Notes: generated by a model from the sequence alone, not told the origin. 35,968 nt of DNA from Idiomarina sp. (GCA_020832105.1 JAFIFH010000061.1:1-35968), one strand, 5' to 3'; positions 24,775-34,460 are shown, counted from the first letter of the stretch. Translations and numbers: made by a program.

Positions 24775-24832
24775 GCGTAGGTCAGGCTCGGCCTGACGTT
24801 ACGCTATTGTTCAACGGCAGGCAGAGCCTGCC
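24775..24832. repeat. REP-like palindromes, copies B and C
   Basis: GCGTAGGTCAGG and CCTGACGTTACGC form one palindrome (24775-24804), and GGCAGGC-AGA-GCCTGCC (24816-24832) forms a second one that ends 6 bp before the sodB stop codon. The first has the same arm as the repeats at 35.74-35.85 kb. Confidence 0.75.
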
Positions 24833-24838
24833 CTACCA

Positions 24839-25420
24839 TTAACCGAAATTTTTCGCGACGAAGTCCCAGTTGACCAGGTTCCAGAACGCTTCCATGTACT
24901 TAGGACGCGCGTTGCGGTAGTCGATGTAGTAAGCATGTTCCCACACATCAACGGTCATGATTGGGGTGACGCTGCTGTCTGTTAACGGAGTCTCTGCGTC
25001 ATCGGTGTTAACGATGTCAACGCCGCCGTCAGCAGTTTTCACCAGCCAGGTCCAGCCTGATGCGAAGTTACCAATTGCTTGGTTGGTGAACTCTTCTTTG
25101 AACTTGTCAAAAGAACCAAACTTAGCGTTAATTGCGTCAGCAACTTTTCCACTTGGCTCGCCGCCGCCATTCGGGCTCAGGCAGTTCCAGTAGAACGTGT
25201 GGTTCCATACTTGTGCAGCGTTGTTAAATAAGCCACCACTTGAAGCGTTGATGATCTCTTCCAGTGACTTACCCGCGTACTCAGAACCTTCTACCTGGGC
25301 ATTCAGCTTGTCGACATATGTCTGATGATGCTTACCATAGTGGTACTCAAGGGTTTCAGCTGAGATATGCGGCTCAAGGGCGTTTTTTTCGTACGGTAAT
25401 GCGGGTAGTTCAAAAGCCAT
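24839..25420 (-). CDS. sodB: Superoxide dismutase [Fe]
   Basis: A 193-residue iron superoxide dismutase, cytosolic, converting superoxide to hydrogen peroxide and oxygen. Metal ligands are His27, His74 (in [11 protein letters not shown]), Asp158 and His162 (in DVWEHAYY). Gln70 in the AAQ triplet is the second-sphere glutamine that marks the iron rather than the manganese type. GGAG lies before the ATG. It is divergent from grxD; a TATACT on the minus strand (25525-25520) is a possible -10. Confidence 0.97.
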   Translation of the reverse strand: MAFELPALPYEKNALEPHISAETLEYHYGKHHQTYVDKLNAQVEGSEYAGKSLEEIINASSGGLFNNAAQVWNHTFYWNCLSPNGGGEPSGKVADAINAKFGSFDKFKEEFTNQAIGNFASGWTWLVKTADGGVDIVNTDDAETPLTDSSVTPIMTVDVWEHAYYIDYRNARPKYMEAFWNLVNWDFVAKNFG

Positions 25421-25600
25421 GATATGGTCTCCGTTCTTTTTTTAACAAAGCATGTTGCTAGAGGCATAAGCTGATGCCCAGCAACAACTCGAATAATAAA
25501 GTTGTCATCTATTCAAAGCAGTATAGCCCAAACCGCTACATGCAGAAAATGATGCGCGTATGTTCAGTACATGATGGCCAATGATTAAGATCTCAAGGGC

Positions 25601-25629
25601 TTAGCAAAAAAAAGTCTCAGTGTTATACT
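25601..25629 (+). promoter_or_regulatory. Candidate sigma-70 promoter of grxD
   Basis: TTAGCA (25601-25606) and TATACT (25624-25629) are separated by 17 bp, a plausible core promoter about 37 bp before the start codon. Confidence 0.5.
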
Positions 25630-25666
25630 AGGTTTTTACCTTTAAGCTGTGACTGAGGTGGACTCG

Positions 25667-26029
25667 ATGGAAGAGAACCAACAAGCACCACAAACTGAAC
25701 AAGACGTGCATGATCGGATTCGTCAGCAAATCGCTGAAAACCCTGTGTTGTTATATATGAAAGGCTCGCCAAAGCTACCAAGCTGCGGCTTCTCTGCACA
25801 GGCTTCGCAGGCGTTGATGGGCTGTGGTAAGCCATTTGCGTATGTGGATGTGTTGCAAAACCCTGATATTCGCGCAGAGCTACCAAAAATTGCCGAGTGG
25901 CCAACTTTTCCACAGCTGTGGATTGGTGGTGAGCTAGTAGGCGGTTGTGACATCATTCTGGAGATGTTCCAGCAAGGTGAACTGCAACCCCTGGTTGAAG
26001 AAGCATCACCTGAGCAGCCAGAGCAGTAA
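25667..26029 (+). CDS. grxD: Monothiol glutaredoxin, Grx4/GrxD family
   Basis: A 120-residue glutaredoxin with the monothiol active site CGFS at 40-43, preceded by MKGSPKLPS, and the glutathione-binding block WPTFPQLWIGGELVGGCDI. Proteins of this type carry and transfer 2Fe-2S clusters, usually together with BolA. The start at ATG 25667 has GAGGTG six bases upstream; a GTG at 25649 in frame would add six residues. Downstream, an inverted repeat GCCCAC/GTGGGC (26063-26081) lacks a T run, so I do not call a terminator. Confidence 0.95.
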   Translation: MEENQQAPQTEQDVHDRIRQQIAENPVLLYMKGSPKLPSCGFSAQASQALMGCGKPFAYVDVLQNPDIRAELPKIAEWPTFPQLWIGGELVGGCDIILEMFQQGELQPLVEEASPEQPEQ

Positions 26030-26192
26030 AAACCAGGCTTTGGCCTTGATTTCCCTGACTATGCCCACATCTCTAGTGGGCCTTGGAAATTAATGGGTAA
26101 CTGGGTTTATTTTCGGTTACCGACACTTTTTTCATTTTCATTTTCGTTTTAAATAAACGTTATTTTTATAAATAAATACGGAGAATATACAA

Positions 26193-26798
26193 ATGGCTGT
26201 ATTAGTAGGACGTCAAGCCCCTGATTTTACTGCATCAGCAGTACTAGGTAATGGTGAAATCGTTGAGGATTTCAACTTTGCAGATCAGATCAAAGGTAAA
26301 AAAGCAGTATTGTTTTTCTACCCACTGGACTTCACTTTTGTATGTCCTTCAGAACTGATCGCTTTCGACAAGCGCTTAGCTGAATTCGAAAAGCGTGGCG
26401 TAAAAGTCATCGGTTGTTCAATTGATTCTCAGTTCTCGCACAACGCATGGCGTAACACTGCTATCGACGACGGCGGTATCGGTGAAGTGAAATACCCACT
26501 GGTTGCTGACGTGAAGCACGAAATCTGTAAAGCATACGATGTTGAGCACCCTGAAGCGGGCGTAGCTTTCCGTGCATCTTTCTTAATCGACGAAGAAGGC
26601 CAGGTGCGCCATCAGATCGTTAACGACCTGCCATTAGGTCGTAACATCGACGAGATGCTGCGTATGGTTGACGCACTGAACTTCCACCAGGAACATGGCG
26701 AAGTATGCCCAGCTGGCTGGAACGAAGGCGACGAAGGCATGCAAGCTGACTCAGCAGGCGTTGCTGCTTACCTGTCTAAAAACTCAGGCAAGCTGTAA
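26193..26798 (+). CDS. Typical 2-Cys peroxiredoxin (AhpC/Prx1 type)
   Basis: A 201-residue thiol peroxidase. The peroxidatic cysteine is Cys51 in FTFVCPSE and the resolving cysteine is Cys172 in EVCPAGW. The protein also has GGIG at 94-97 and YL at 193-194, close to the GGLG and YF motifs that make eukaryotic Prx1 enzymes easy to over-oxidise; it belongs to the Prx1 branch rather than to enteric AhpC. It should reduce hydrogen peroxide and organic peroxides in the cytosol, using thioredoxin or a similar donor; no ahpF is adjacent. GGAG lies before the ATG, and a strong terminator follows. Confidence 0.93.
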   Translation: MAVLVGRQAPDFTASAVLGNGEIVEDFNFADQIKGKKAVLFFYPLDFTFVCPSELIAFDKRLAEFEKRGVKVIGCSIDSQFSHNAWRNTAIDDGGIGEVKYPLVADVKHEICKAYDVEHPEAGVAFRASFLIDEEGQVRHQIVNDLPLGRNIDEMLRMVDALNFHQEHGEVCPAGWNEGDEGMQADSAGVAAYLSKNSGKL

Positions 26799-26843
26799 AT
26801 TAAGCTATTGCTGGTGAAACACTTTCACTAGTAGATAAAAAGC

Positions 26844-26874
26844 AAAAAAGGTGGGGCTTCCCCACCTTTTTTTA
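26844..26874. terminator. Bidirectional Rho-independent terminator (peroxiredoxin / rnt)
   Basis: AAAAAAGGTGGGG pairs perfectly with CCCCACCTTTTTT across a three-base loop (13 bp). The symmetric runs suit both the plus-strand peroxiredoxin gene and the convergent rnt gene. Confidence 0.94.
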
Positions 26875-26897
26875 TGTCCAGAATTCGCATGCTGCAG

Positions 26898-27563
26898 TCA
26901 TGGTTGCTCAGCGTCCTCGGCATCAGCAATCTCTGGCAACGGCCAGCCACCTAAGGTCTTCCAGCGATTGACCATCCAGCAGAACAGCTCAGCGGTGCGC
27001 TCGGTGTCGTAGATAGCGCTGTGCGCTTCGTTGCCGTCAAAGGCGATACCGGCGGTTTTACAGGCCTTGGCAAGCACGGTTTGGCCAAGGGTCAGCGCAG
27101 CCAAGGCGGCGGTGTCAAAGGTCACGAAGGGGTGGAAGGGATTGCGCTTAATACTGTGGCGCTCAGCCGCTGCCATAACAAAGCCATGGTCAAAGGTGGC
27201 ATTGTGACCGACTAACACCGAGCGCTGACAACCCGCGGCCTTTTGCGCCTTGCGCACTTCTTTGAAGATGTTTTTTATCGCTTCACTTTCTTCAATTGCG
27301 CCACGAAGCGGGTTTTCCGGGTCAATACCATGAAAGTCGATGGCACTTTGCTCAATGTTCGCCCCTGCAAAAGGCTCTACCTGAGCATGATGGGTGGCGA
27401 TAGGGTGTAACACGCCGTGTTCGTCAAAGTCGAGAATGACTGCAGCAATCTCCAGCAACGCATCGGTTTTACAATTAAACCCGGCGGTTTCAACGTCGAT
27501 AACAACTGGCAGATAGCCTCGAAAACGCCCCTTCATTAGACTATCCTGATTCGACTCTGACAT
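26898..27563 (-). CDS. rnt: Ribonuclease T
   Basis: A 221-residue 3'-5' exoribonuclease of the DEDDh family that trims tRNA 3' ends and other stable RNAs. Catalytic residues are visible: Asp23 and Glu25 in VIDVETAGF, Asp125 in HNATFDHGF, and His181 and Asp186 in [14 protein letters not shown]. The start at 27563 ([20 protein letters not shown]) has GGGAG five bases before it; 19 upstream codons to 27620 are open but unlike the family. It is divergent from motY, the arrangement also known in Vibrio. Confidence 0.96.
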   Translation of the reverse strand: MSESNQDSLMKGRFRGYLPVVIDVETAGFNCKTDALLEIAAVILDFDEHGVLHPIATHHAQVEPFAGANIEQSAIDFHGIDPENPLRGAIEESEAIKNIFKEVRKAQKAAGCQRSVLVGHNATFDHGFVMAAAERHSIKRNPFHPFVTFDTAALAALTLGQTVLAKACKTAGIAFDGNEAHSAIYDTERTAELFCWMVNRWKTLGGWPLPEIADAEDAEQP

Positions 27564-27677
27564 GCGGCTCCCGTATGCTTGACTGGTGTTTGACTCGGCC
27601 TTACAACGAGCGCGAGTCACTCTGTGCGATGTGGTTTTAAACGCGTCACAGTATGCCAGAAAGGGTCTTTAAATGCT

Positions 27678-27704
27678 AAAGCTCTAAGCCTGCGCGCCGA
27701 TAGA
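27678..27704 (+). promoter_or_regulatory. Sigma-28 (FliA) promoter of motY
   Basis: TAAA (27678-27681), a 15-bp spacer, then GCCGATAG (27697-27704) differs by a single base from the flagellar sigma-28 consensus TAAA-N15-GCCGATAA. It lies about 30 bp before the motY start, so motY is a late flagellar gene. Confidence 0.8.
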
Positions 27705-27735
27705 TAATGCATACTATTACTATGGGACTGGATCT

Positions 27736-28656
27736 ATGCAAAAAACATTGCTCACCACCATCATTGCCGGTAGTGCGCTGCTCGTGCAGCCATTATTTGG
27801 CGATGCTAGAGCCGATGTCCGCGCGTATGGAGCGTCCCTGGATAACTCCGCCTGGCGGGTCAGTGAATACTCACCTCTGCAATGCACCCTTGAGCATGAC
27901 ATTCCGCGCTACGGCAATGTGCGCTTTAGCGCCGAGGCCAGTCGTGAGATGAACCTGAGGTTGCTACTCGATATGTTGCGGCTGCCTGACACCTATGGCG
28001 TGGCCTCGATTAAATCAGTGGCGCCGCACTGGCGACCTGGGGTGGCTTCCCGCGAACTTGGCAACCTGGAGTTGTATCGTCAGTTCAGTAGTGAGCTCGA
28101 CAAGCCGATGGCGTGGACCATTTTGAGTGAGCTGGAAAAGGGCATGAAGCCGACTTTTTTCTACCAGGACTGGCACAATCAGCACGACCAGGTGATGGTA
28201 AGCATCTCTGCGGTAAACTTTCATTCGCGCTATGATGATTTCCTTAACTGCGTCGCTCAGCTGCTGCCTTATAGTTTTGATGATATCGCGTTCACTGTTC
28301 TTCAGTACCACGAAAGCTCTGACGACCTGACCAACCCCTCTAAAAGACGTTTAATGCAGGTAAGTGAGTATTTACGCCATGATCAGGATCTCGAATTAAT
28401 ACTGGTGGACGGCCATACTGATTCTTATGGCCCTTTCGATGAAAACGAGACGTTATCGTTGCAACGGGCCGAATCAGTGAAGCAGTTCTTATTGCAAGCT
28501 GGTGTCAGTGAGTCACAAATCGTAGTGACCCGTCATGGCGAACGCCGTCATGTGGCTGGTAACGATACTGAGATCGAGCGGGCGCAGAACCGCCGCGTTG
28601 TGGTACAGATGCAGCGTCCATTTAATCCACGCTTACTCAGTGCGCAGGCCGACTAA
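27736..28656 (+). CDS. motY: Sodium-driven flagellar motor T-ring protein MotY
   Basis: A 306-residue periplasmic protein with a cleavable signal peptide (cleavage likely after ARA at 26), a MotY-type N-terminal domain beginning DVRAYGASLDNSAWRV, and a C-terminal OmpA-like peptidoglycan-binding domain (about 220-290, LVDGHTDSYGPFDENETLSLQRA and ERAQNRRVVVQM). MotY forms the T ring with MotX around the polar flagellar basal body and helps to place the PomAB stators. The neighbour rnt and the sigma-28 promoter both support MotY rather than another OmpA-family protein. Its stop codon overlaps that of the convergent nth gene. Confidence 0.93.
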   Translation: MQKTLLTTIIAGSALLVQPLFGDARADVRAYGASLDNSAWRVSEYSPLQCTLEHDIPRYGNVRFSAEASREMNLRLLLDMLRLPDTYGVASIKSVAPHWRPGVASRELGNLELYRQFSSELDKPMAWTILSELEKGMKPTFFYQDWHNQHDQVMVSISAVNFHSRYDDFLNCVAQLLPYSFDDIAFTVLQYHESSDDLTNPSKRRLMQVSEYLRHDQDLELILVDGHTDSYGPFDENETLSLQRAESVKQFLLQAGVSESQIVVTRHGERRHVAGNDTEIERAQNRRVVVQMQRPFNPRLLSAQAD

Positions 28657-29291
28657 TCGATTTCGATTTTGTCTTTAAATTCGCACAGATCTTCAATAAT
28701 ACATGAGCCGCAGCGTGGCTTCCTCGCTACGCAGGTATAGCGGCCATGTAGAATCAACCAGTGGTGTACGTCCACTTTAAACTCCGCTGGTACTACCTTG
28801 AGCAGCTTCTGCTCCACGTCGTTAACGGTTTTACCCATCGCCAGCTTGGTGCGGTTACTGACCCGGTAAATATGCGTATCTACAGCAATCGTCGGCCAAC
28901 CAAAGGCGGTGTTTAATACCACATTCGCGGTTTTACGGCCGACCCCGGGTAACGCCTCTAAGGCTTCACGGTTCTCTGGTACTTCACCACCATGCTGTTC
29001 AACCAGAATGCGACAGGTTTTAATCACGTTCTCAGCTTTGGTATTAAATAAGCCAATGGTCTTGATGTAGTGTTTAACACCGTCGACGCCAAGGGCGAGC
29101 ATGTCGGCTGGATTATTGGCCACCTTAAACATTGGGCCGGTGGCTTTATTCACCCCCACATCAGTGGCTTGAGCAGAGAGCAATACCGCAATCAGTAATT
29201 CAAAAGGATTGCTGAAGTTGAGCTCCGTTGTCGGGTTGGGGTTATGGGCACGCAGCCGGTCCAGCATCTCATAACGTTTTTGTTTATTCAT
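28653..29291 (-). CDS. nth: Endonuclease III
   Basis: A 212-residue base-excision glycosylase and AP lyase acting on oxidised pyrimidines. Seen: the helix-hairpin-helix [13 protein letters not shown] with catalytic Lys120, Asp138 in [12 protein letters not shown], and the 4Fe-4S cluster cysteines 187, 194, 197 and 203 (C-x6-C-x2-C-x5-C), all at the same positions as in E. coli. The ATG overlaps the rsxE stop by 4 nt, so it is the last gene of the rsx operon. The 3' end overlaps the convergent motY stop by 4 nt, leaving no room for a terminator. Confidence 0.97.
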   Translation of the reverse strand: MNKQKRYEMLDRLRAHNPNPTTELNFSNPFELLIAVLLSAQATDVGVNKATGPMFKVANNPADMLALGVDGVKHYIKTIGLFNTKAENVIKTCRILVEQHGGEVPENREALEALPGVGRKTANVVLNTAFGWPTIAVDTHIYRVSNRTKLAMGKTVNDVEQKLLKVVPAEFKVDVHHWLILHGRYTCVARKPRCGSCIIEDLCEFKDKIEID

Positions 29292-30064
29292 TGCGAGGTG
29301 ACCCTTGCTCGTTGTGCTTTTTGCGCTGGGGCTTGTTTGCGTTGTTGCTCACGGCGCTGATCAATCCAGTTCTTCGCCGCAATGATAAAGCCCATGCCAA
29401 GAAAAGCGCCGGGCGGTAAAATTGCCAGCAGCATCGGGTAATCTACTGCAAATAATTCAATTCTGAGGCTGGTTGCCCACTCGCCAAGCAAAAGCTGGGC
29501 ACCATCAAAGAGCGTGCCCTGGCCAATGATTTCGCGCATCGCTCCGAGCAGCACCAACACCAGAGTGAAACCAAGGCCCATGATAAAGCCGTCATAGGCG
29601 GACAGCTGCCAGGGGTTTTTTGAGGCGTAAGCTTCTGCGCGACCAATGATCGCGCAGTTGGTGACAATCAGGGGAATAAAAATACCTAAAGCCATAAAGA
29701 GCCCATAGGTAAATGCATGCATAAACAGTTCAATTAAGGTGACAAAAGTCGCAATCACCATGACAAATACCGGAATACGAATTTCAGACGGGACGAAATT
29801 ACGCACTAAAGACACGGTCACATTTGAGCCTATCAGCACCAGCATGGTTGCGATGCCAAGGCCCAGCGCATTGGTCACAGTACCGGTGACCGCAAGCAGA
29901 GGGCACAAGCCGAGCAACTGCACCAGGGCAGGGTTATTGTCCCATAAGCCATTTCGGGTCAAATCGGTGTATTCACCCCAGCGGCCAGTGCTTGGGGTGG
30001 TGTCGGTAGTGCCTTCGGCGGTGCTATCCGCCAGGCTGTCAGTAGCCGCTATGTTATCGCTCAT
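29288..30064 (-). CDS. rsxE: Electron transport complex subunit RsxE/RnfE
   Basis: A 258-residue inner-membrane subunit of the Rsx/Rnf complex, with six hydrophobic segments and the conserved [17 protein letters not shown] start and the [16 protein letters not shown] segment shared with RsxA, including the cysteines that bind the intramembrane iron-sulfur cluster. An N-terminal Thr/Ser/Asp-rich tail of about 35 residues is longer than in E. coli. The start at ATG 30064 has GGAG seven bases upstream and overlaps rsxG by 11 nt; a GTG at 30085 is less likely. Confidence 0.93.
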   Translation of the reverse strand: MSDNIAATDSLADSTAEGTTDTTPSTGRWGEYTDLTRNGLWDNNPALVQLLGLCPLLAVTGTVTNALGLGIATMLVLIGSNVTVSLVRNFVPSEIRIPVFVMVIATFVTLIELFMHAFTYGLFMALGIFIPLIVTNCAIIGRAEAYASKNPWQLSAYDGFIMGLGFTLVLVLLGAMREIIGQGTLFDGAQLLLGEWATSLRIELFAVDYPMLLAILPPGAFLGMGFIIAAKNWIDQRREQQRKQAPAQKAQRARVTSQ

Positions 30065-30743
30065 CGTTATACTCCACTTGGTCACTTAACGGCCCGGAGA
30101 TGTCCTGGTCGTCTTGTGGCTGGCAATTGGCAGGGGCGTTAAACAGCATGTCACGTTGCTGATTCGCAAAACGTACTGTGCGCTCTACTGCGTTCACCAC
30201 CGCCCGGGGGGTGATCGTGGCACCGGTAAAGGCATCAAACATGCCGCCGTCGCGGCGCACTTGCCAGCGGGGATCATTGTCGCCGCGCACGCTTTGGCCG
30301 TCGAAGCTTAGAATCCAGTCGTCCCGGCGAATTTCGATCTTATCGCCGAGCCCCGGGGTTTCGCGATGGGAGAGAACCCGTACGCCTTGTACCACCCCTT
30401 GGGTATCCACCGCCACCAGCATATTGATGTTACCGCTGTAGCCATCAGGGGCGGTGGTGCGCAGTGCGAGGGCATTGGGCACCCCATTAAAGCGACTGCG
30501 ATAGACAGGTTGCGGCTGGCTCAATCCAAGCGCTTCAGGGGCGCTCACCATCGTGCAGTCAGCATAGAGGTCATTATCATGCTGGTTAGGCGGAATCAGC
30601 GCATTTAAGGTGGTCATGAGTTCGCTGCGTTGCTGGCTTTCAATGCGATCCTGAGTCAGCCATTGGGTTAGCATCACCAAGACAATAGCGGCCAGCGCAA
30701 ACCCTGCCAGAATAAGCCCGTTACGGCGCATTTGCGTTAACAT
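30054..30743 (-). CDS. rsxG: Electron transport complex subunit RsxG/RnfG (covalent FMN)
   Basis: A 229-residue protein with one N-terminal membrane helix ([21 protein letters not shown]) and a periplasmic FMN-binding domain. The covalent flavin site is Thr176 in [11 protein letters not shown], and the [13 protein letters not shown] segment is typical of the family. It passes electrons in the ion-pumping or SoxR-reducing complex. The ATG shares one base with the rsxD stop (TGATG). Confidence 0.94.
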   Translation of the reverse strand: MLTQMRRNGLILAGFALAAIVLVMLTQWLTQDRIESQQRSELMTTLNALIPPNQHDNDLYADCTMVSAPEALGLSQPQPVYRSRFNGVPNALALRTTAPDGYSGNINMLVAVDTQGVVQGVRVLSHRETPGLGDKIEIRRDDWILSFDGQSVRGDNDPRWQVRRDGGMFDAFTGATITPRAVVNAVERTVRFANQQRDMLFNAPANCQPQDDQDISGPLSDQVEYNDER

Positions 30744-31840
30744 CAGTGACCACCTCCGGCTGTTTTACTGCGGCCCTTGCCATGACCATAGGTCACCGGC
30801 TTGGTGTATTTATCGATGATAGGTACACACAGGTTGGCCAGCAAAACGGCGAACGCCACTGCATCCGGGTATCCACCAAAACTGCGAATCACGTAAATGA
30901 GTAACGCAATCAGCACGCCATATATTAGACGTCCTCGATTTGAGGTGGCTGCAGAGACCGGGTCCGTGGCGATAAAGAATGCGCCAATCATGGTCGCACC
31001 ACTCAGCAGGTGAATGTCTAAACCAGGCAATGTGTCCGGGGCAATGGCGCTGCCCAAACCGGCAAATACTGCCAGTGCTACCAGGATAGACACTGGTATA
31101 TGCCACTGGATAACCTTTTGCTGTAACAGGATGAGTCCGCCAGCCAGATAGGCAAGGTTGACCCATTGCCAGCCAAGCCCGGCGATGCCACCAAATATGG
31201 GCGCTTGCAGACTTTCACTCAAGGTTAAGCCCTGGCTCAGGTCACTGCGAATATGGTCAAGGGGTGTGGCCATGACCACCGCGTCAAATAAAGCGCCGGT
31301 ATCCACCATCCGCATTTGCTCTACGCTATAGCCTTGACTGGTATATTGAAACAGCATCAGGTGAATGCTCTCAAATAAACTGATGTTGTTGCCGGTTAAA
31401 TCCACTGGTGGTAGCCAACTGGTCATTTGTACCGGAAATGAGATCAGCAGCACCACATAGCCCGCCATCGCCGGGTTGAACAGGTTCTGACCGACGCCAC
31501 CGTACAGATGCTTCACCACCACAATGGAGAACGCGACACCAATCACAATGACCCACCAGGGCGCAAGTGGGGGGATACTGACGGCCAGTAACAGCGCAGT
31601 CACCAATGCGGTGTTATCTCGTAGTCCTTGGATTGAACTGCGCTCGCGTGCTTGTAAACACAGCGCCTCAGCAGCGTAGGCGGTGGCCACGGCGAGGATA
31701 ATCTGCAGCATCACACCCCAGCCAAAAAAGTACCACTGGGCGATAATTCCGGGGATCATCGCCAGCGCAACAATACGCATCAGGTCGCTGGTGGTGCGCC
31801 GTTGGTGGGCATGGGGCGATGACGCAATATAAAAACTCAT
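30743..31840 (-). CDS. rsxD: Electron transport complex subunit RsxD/RnfD
   Basis: A 365-residue inner-membrane protein of the RnfD family with about nine to ten hydrophobic segments. The probable covalent FMN threonine is Thr192 in MATPLD, and later LSGATMIGAFFIATDPVSAATSNRG is a conserved block. It forms the membrane core with RsxA and RsxE. The start codon overlaps the rsxC stop by 4 nt. Confidence 0.94.
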   Translation of the reverse strand: MSFYIASSPHAHQRRTTSDLMRIVALAMIPGIIAQWYFFGWGVMLQIILAVATAYAAEALCLQARERSSIQGLRDNTALVTALLLAVSIPPLAPWWVIVIGVAFSIVVVKHLYGGVGQNLFNPAMAGYVVLLISFPVQMTSWLPPVDLTGNNISLFESIHLMLFQYTSQGYSVEQMRMVDTGALFDAVVMATPLDHIRSDLSQGLTLSESLQAPIFGGIAGLGWQWVNLAYLAGGLILLQQKVIQWHIPVSILVALAVFAGLGSAIAPDTLPGLDIHLLSGATMIGAFFIATDPVSAATSNRGRLIYGVLIALLIYVIRSFGGYPDAVAFAVLLANLCVPIIDKYTKPVTYGHGKGRSKTAGGGH

Positions 31841-33861
31841 TGATCGGACCCTTGTTTGTTGCGCGATGGCGATGGTTCACCTGGGGTAGCCTCTGGGGCA
31901 GGATCTGCCGCCTGCGCACTGTTGCTTGAATCTGGCAAGGACTCTGGTTTATTGCTGACTTTGCCTTCGCTATTTTCACTTGCTTGCAGTGCTTTGGCCT
32001 GCGCTGCTTTCTTCGCTTTGGCGCGGGCAATTGCAGCTTTTACCCGATCGTCCTTGCTCATTGGCGCCTGTTCTGGCTGCGGTTCAGGGCTTGATTCAGC
32101 AGCCTGGGCTGCTTTCTTTGCTTTCGCTCGGGCGACCGCGGCTTTGACCCGATCGTCTTTGCTCATTGGCGCTTGCTCTGGCTGCGGTTCAGGGCTTGAT
32201 TCAGCAGCCTGGGCAGCTTTCTTTGCTTTTGCCCGGGCAACCGCGGCAGCAATGCGATCATTCGGCTTCTTAGCGGCAGGTGTAGCGTCGGTGGTATCCG
32301 TAGCTGGTGCAGCGGCTGCGGCAGCCTCGCGTTCGGCTTGTGCTTGTTTACGCGCCTCCGCAGCACGGGCATGACGTGCTTCACGCTCTTGCTTCTCGCG
32401 CTCCAGTCGGGCTTTTCTCGCCTCAAAGCGTTCTTTAGCGATTTCCGCCTTTTGCTTTTCAATATACTGCTCACGCATATCGGCTTTAGCCTGGCGATAA
32501 TAATGCACCAGCGGGATTTCACTTGGGCACACGTACGCACAGGCACCACACTCAATACAGTCGGCCAGGTTGTAGTCGCGCAGGCCGTCATGATCATGGT
32601 CGCGGGCGAGCCAATAGAGTTGTTGTGGCAACAACGAGGCAGGGCAAACGTCAGCGCAGGCACCACAGCGAATACATGCCATTTCGGTGCCAGCTGTGGG
32701 TAGCTCTTTTCTGGCAGGTGCAAGAATGCAATTACTGCCTTTGATAACAGGCACATCCAGTCGCGGCAGGGTGAAGCCCATCATGGGACCGCCCATAATA
32801 ACCCGCGCCTTCGGGTAGCCCTGATACCCGGCAAATTCGAGTAAGTCCTCAACGCCGCACCCTAGCGGTGCCCATACCGTACCCGGGCGGCTCAGCGCCT
32901 CACCGGTGAGGGTAATCACCCGTTCAAGTAACGGCTCACCAAAAATAACAGCACGGTACACGGCGTAAGCGGTGCCGGTGTTTTGCATCAGTACCCCAAT
33001 GTCCTGGGGCAGGCCATTGCCTGGAACCTCGCGGCCGGTGAGGATCTGAATGAGCTGGCGTTCGCCCCCGGACGGATATTTGGTGGGGATCACACGCACC
33101 GACAAGCCTGCCTGACCGCTACAAGCGTCTGTCATAGCTTGAATGGCTTCTGGTTTGTTGTCTTCGATGGCGATAATAACCTGCTCAATGCCGCTGATGT
33201 GCTGCATGATACGGATCCCACGCACAATACCCGCTGCGTGTTCGCGCATCAGGCGGTCGTCGGACACGATATAAGGCTCGCACTCGGCCCCATTGATAAT
33301 CAAATAATCCAGCTTGCCCTGGGCACTGAGCTTTTGGGCGGTGGGGAACCCCGCGCCACCCAGGCCGGCGACACCAGCGGCGGCAATATGGGCAATAAGC
33401 TCCGCGGCACTATGCTCGCGATAATCCGCGATGGGTTGGCGCTCTGTCCAGCTGTCTTCTCCATCGGTATCGAGAATAATCGTTGGTACCGGTAATGCGG
33501 AGGGGTGTGCGCTTGGGTGGTCATTGATGGCTGCAATCACTCCCGACGTTGGCGCATGCACCGGCAGGCCTGCATTCGGGCCCGGCGCGGTTAACGGCTG
33601 GCCTTTGAGCACCTGTTCACCGACCTGCACTAACAACGCACCTGGCTGACCGATATGCTGCTTCAATGGAACGTACAAGCGTTTAGGAATAGGCATGCGC
33701 GCAATCGGCCGCTGATTAGCCAGTTCTTTGCGCTCCGGTGGGTGAATGCCGCCAGGAAAGCGCCACAGTTTGCCAGCGGCAATCTCATCACGGTTGCGGG
33801 CTAAGTCGTCGCCGCTAAAGTAGGCGACGGATGCTTGCGAGATAGCGTTGGTCTGGCTCAT
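31837..33861 (-). CDS. rsxC: Electron transport complex subunit RsxC/RnfC
   Basis: A 674-residue subunit with a NuoF-like NADH/FMN module ([37 protein letters not shown]) and two 4Fe-4S motifs, [12 protein letters not shown] at 396-407 and [12 protein letters not shown] from 435. It is the electron entry point on the cytosolic face. After the ferredoxin part come a charged Lys/Glu/Arg coiled coil and an Ala/Lys/Pro-rich tail with 35-residue repeats ([19 protein letters not shown]...). Tails of this kind vary in length among RsxC proteins. The stop overlaps rsxD and the start overlaps the rsxB stop, each by 4 nt. Confidence 0.95.
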   Translation of the reverse strand: MSQTNAISQASVAYFSGDDLARNRDEIAAGKLWRFPGGIHPPERKELANQRPIARMPIPKRLYVPLKQHIGQPGALLVQVGEQVLKGQPLTAPGPNAGLPVHAPTSGVIAAINDHPSAHPSALPVPTIILDTDGEDSWTERQPIADYREHSAAELIAHIAAAGVAGLGGAGFPTAQKLSAQGKLDYLIINGAECEPYIVSDDRLMREHAAGIVRGIRIMQHISGIEQVIIAIEDNKPEAIQAMTDACSGQAGLSVRVIPTKYPSGGERQLIQILTGREVPGNGLPQDIGVLMQNTGTAYAVYRAVIFGEPLLERVITLTGEALSRPGTVWAPLGCGVEDLLEFAGYQGYPKARVIMGGPMMGFTLPRLDVPVIKGSNCILAPARKELPTAGTEMACIRCGACADVCPASLLPQQLYWLARDHDHDGLRDYNLADCIECGACAYVCPSEIPLVHYYRQAKADMREQYIEKQKAEIAKERFEARKARLEREKQEREARHARAAEARKQAQAEREAAAAAAPATDTTDATPAAKKPNDRIAAAVARAKAKKAAQAAESSPEPQPEQAPMSKDDRVKAAVARAKAKKAAQAAESSPEPQPEQAPMSKDDRVKAAIARAKAKKAAQAKALQASENSEGKVSNKPESLPDSSNSAQAADPAPEATPGEPSPSRNKQGSDQ
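31998..32256. repeat. 105-bp tandem repeats inside rsxC
   Basis: Two near-identical 105-bp units (starting at 32054 and 32159) and a partial third encode the 35-residue [18 protein letters not shown]...EQAPMSK repeats in the RsxC tail. The two full copies differ by only a few, mostly synonymous, bases, which points to recent duplication or recombination. Confidence 0.9.
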
Positions 33862-34460
33862 GATTTGACCTCAGTGGCCAACTCGGTGGGAGATTCACTG
33901 ACGTTGGTCACAGGGATTTGTTCGAGATCCCATTTCCAGCGCTCCGGGCCTTGCTGCAGGGCTATCATATCGATGCAGTCAACAGGACAGGGTTCGACAC
34001 AGAGGTCACAGCCGGTGCATTCGTCAGCAATAACCGTATGCATCTGCTTAGTGGCCCCCAGAATGGCGTCAACCGGACAGGCCTGGATGCATTTAGTGCA
34101 GCCTATGCATTCGTCTTCGCGGATATAAGCGACTTTCTTCACTTCTTCAACGCCGTGCGCGCCATCAAGTGGTTTCGCCTCACGGCCCATCAGGTCTGCC
34201 AGCTGGTCGATGGTTGCCTGGCCACCTGGCGGGCATTTATTAATATCATCACCGTTGGCAATGGCTTCCGCGTAAGGGCGACAGCCGGGGTAGCCACACT
34301 GGCCACATTGAGTTTGCGGTAACAGGCTATCTATCTGTTCTACCACTGGGTCTTTCTCCACCCGGAACCTGACCGCGGCAAAACCGAGTAAGACACCAGA
34401 TAGTAAAGCGAGTATCGCAAGGGCGGCGATGCCGATTAGAAGACCGCTAATAAAGCTCAT
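33858..34460 (-). CDS. rsxB: Electron transport complex subunit RsxB/RnfB
   Basis: A 200-residue iron-sulfur subunit: an N-terminal membrane anchor (about 5-28), an Fe-S domain with cysteines 52, 55, 60 and 77 (CGQCGYPGC), and two ferredoxin-type 4Fe-4S motifs with cysteines 118-128 ([12 protein letters not shown]) and 148-158 ([12 protein letters not shown]). It takes electrons from RsxC and passes them into the membrane subunits. The start overlaps the rsxA stop by 4 nt. Confidence 0.96.
   Translation of the reverse strand: MSFISGLLIGIAALAILALLSGVLLGFAAVRFRVEKDPVVEQIDSLLPQTQCGQCGYPGCRPYAEAIANGDDINKCPPGGQATIDQLADLMGREAKPLDGAHGVEEVKKVAYIREDECIGCTKCIQACPVDAILGATKQMHTVIADECTGCDLCVEPCPVDCIDMIALQQGPERWKWDLEQIPVTNVSESPTELATEVKS

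Noticed and set aside
26063-26081. Terminator after grxD
   Set aside because: A GCCCAC/GTGGGC hairpin exists but is not followed by a T run.
31856-32374. 172-codon Ala/Ser/Arg-rich plus-strand frame
   Set aside because: It is the antisense shadow of the repeated, Ala/Lys-rich RsxC tail, where stop codons are rare on both strands.
32983-33495. 170-codon plus-strand frame
   Set aside because: Antisense of the conserved RsxC flavin domain; no domain of its own.
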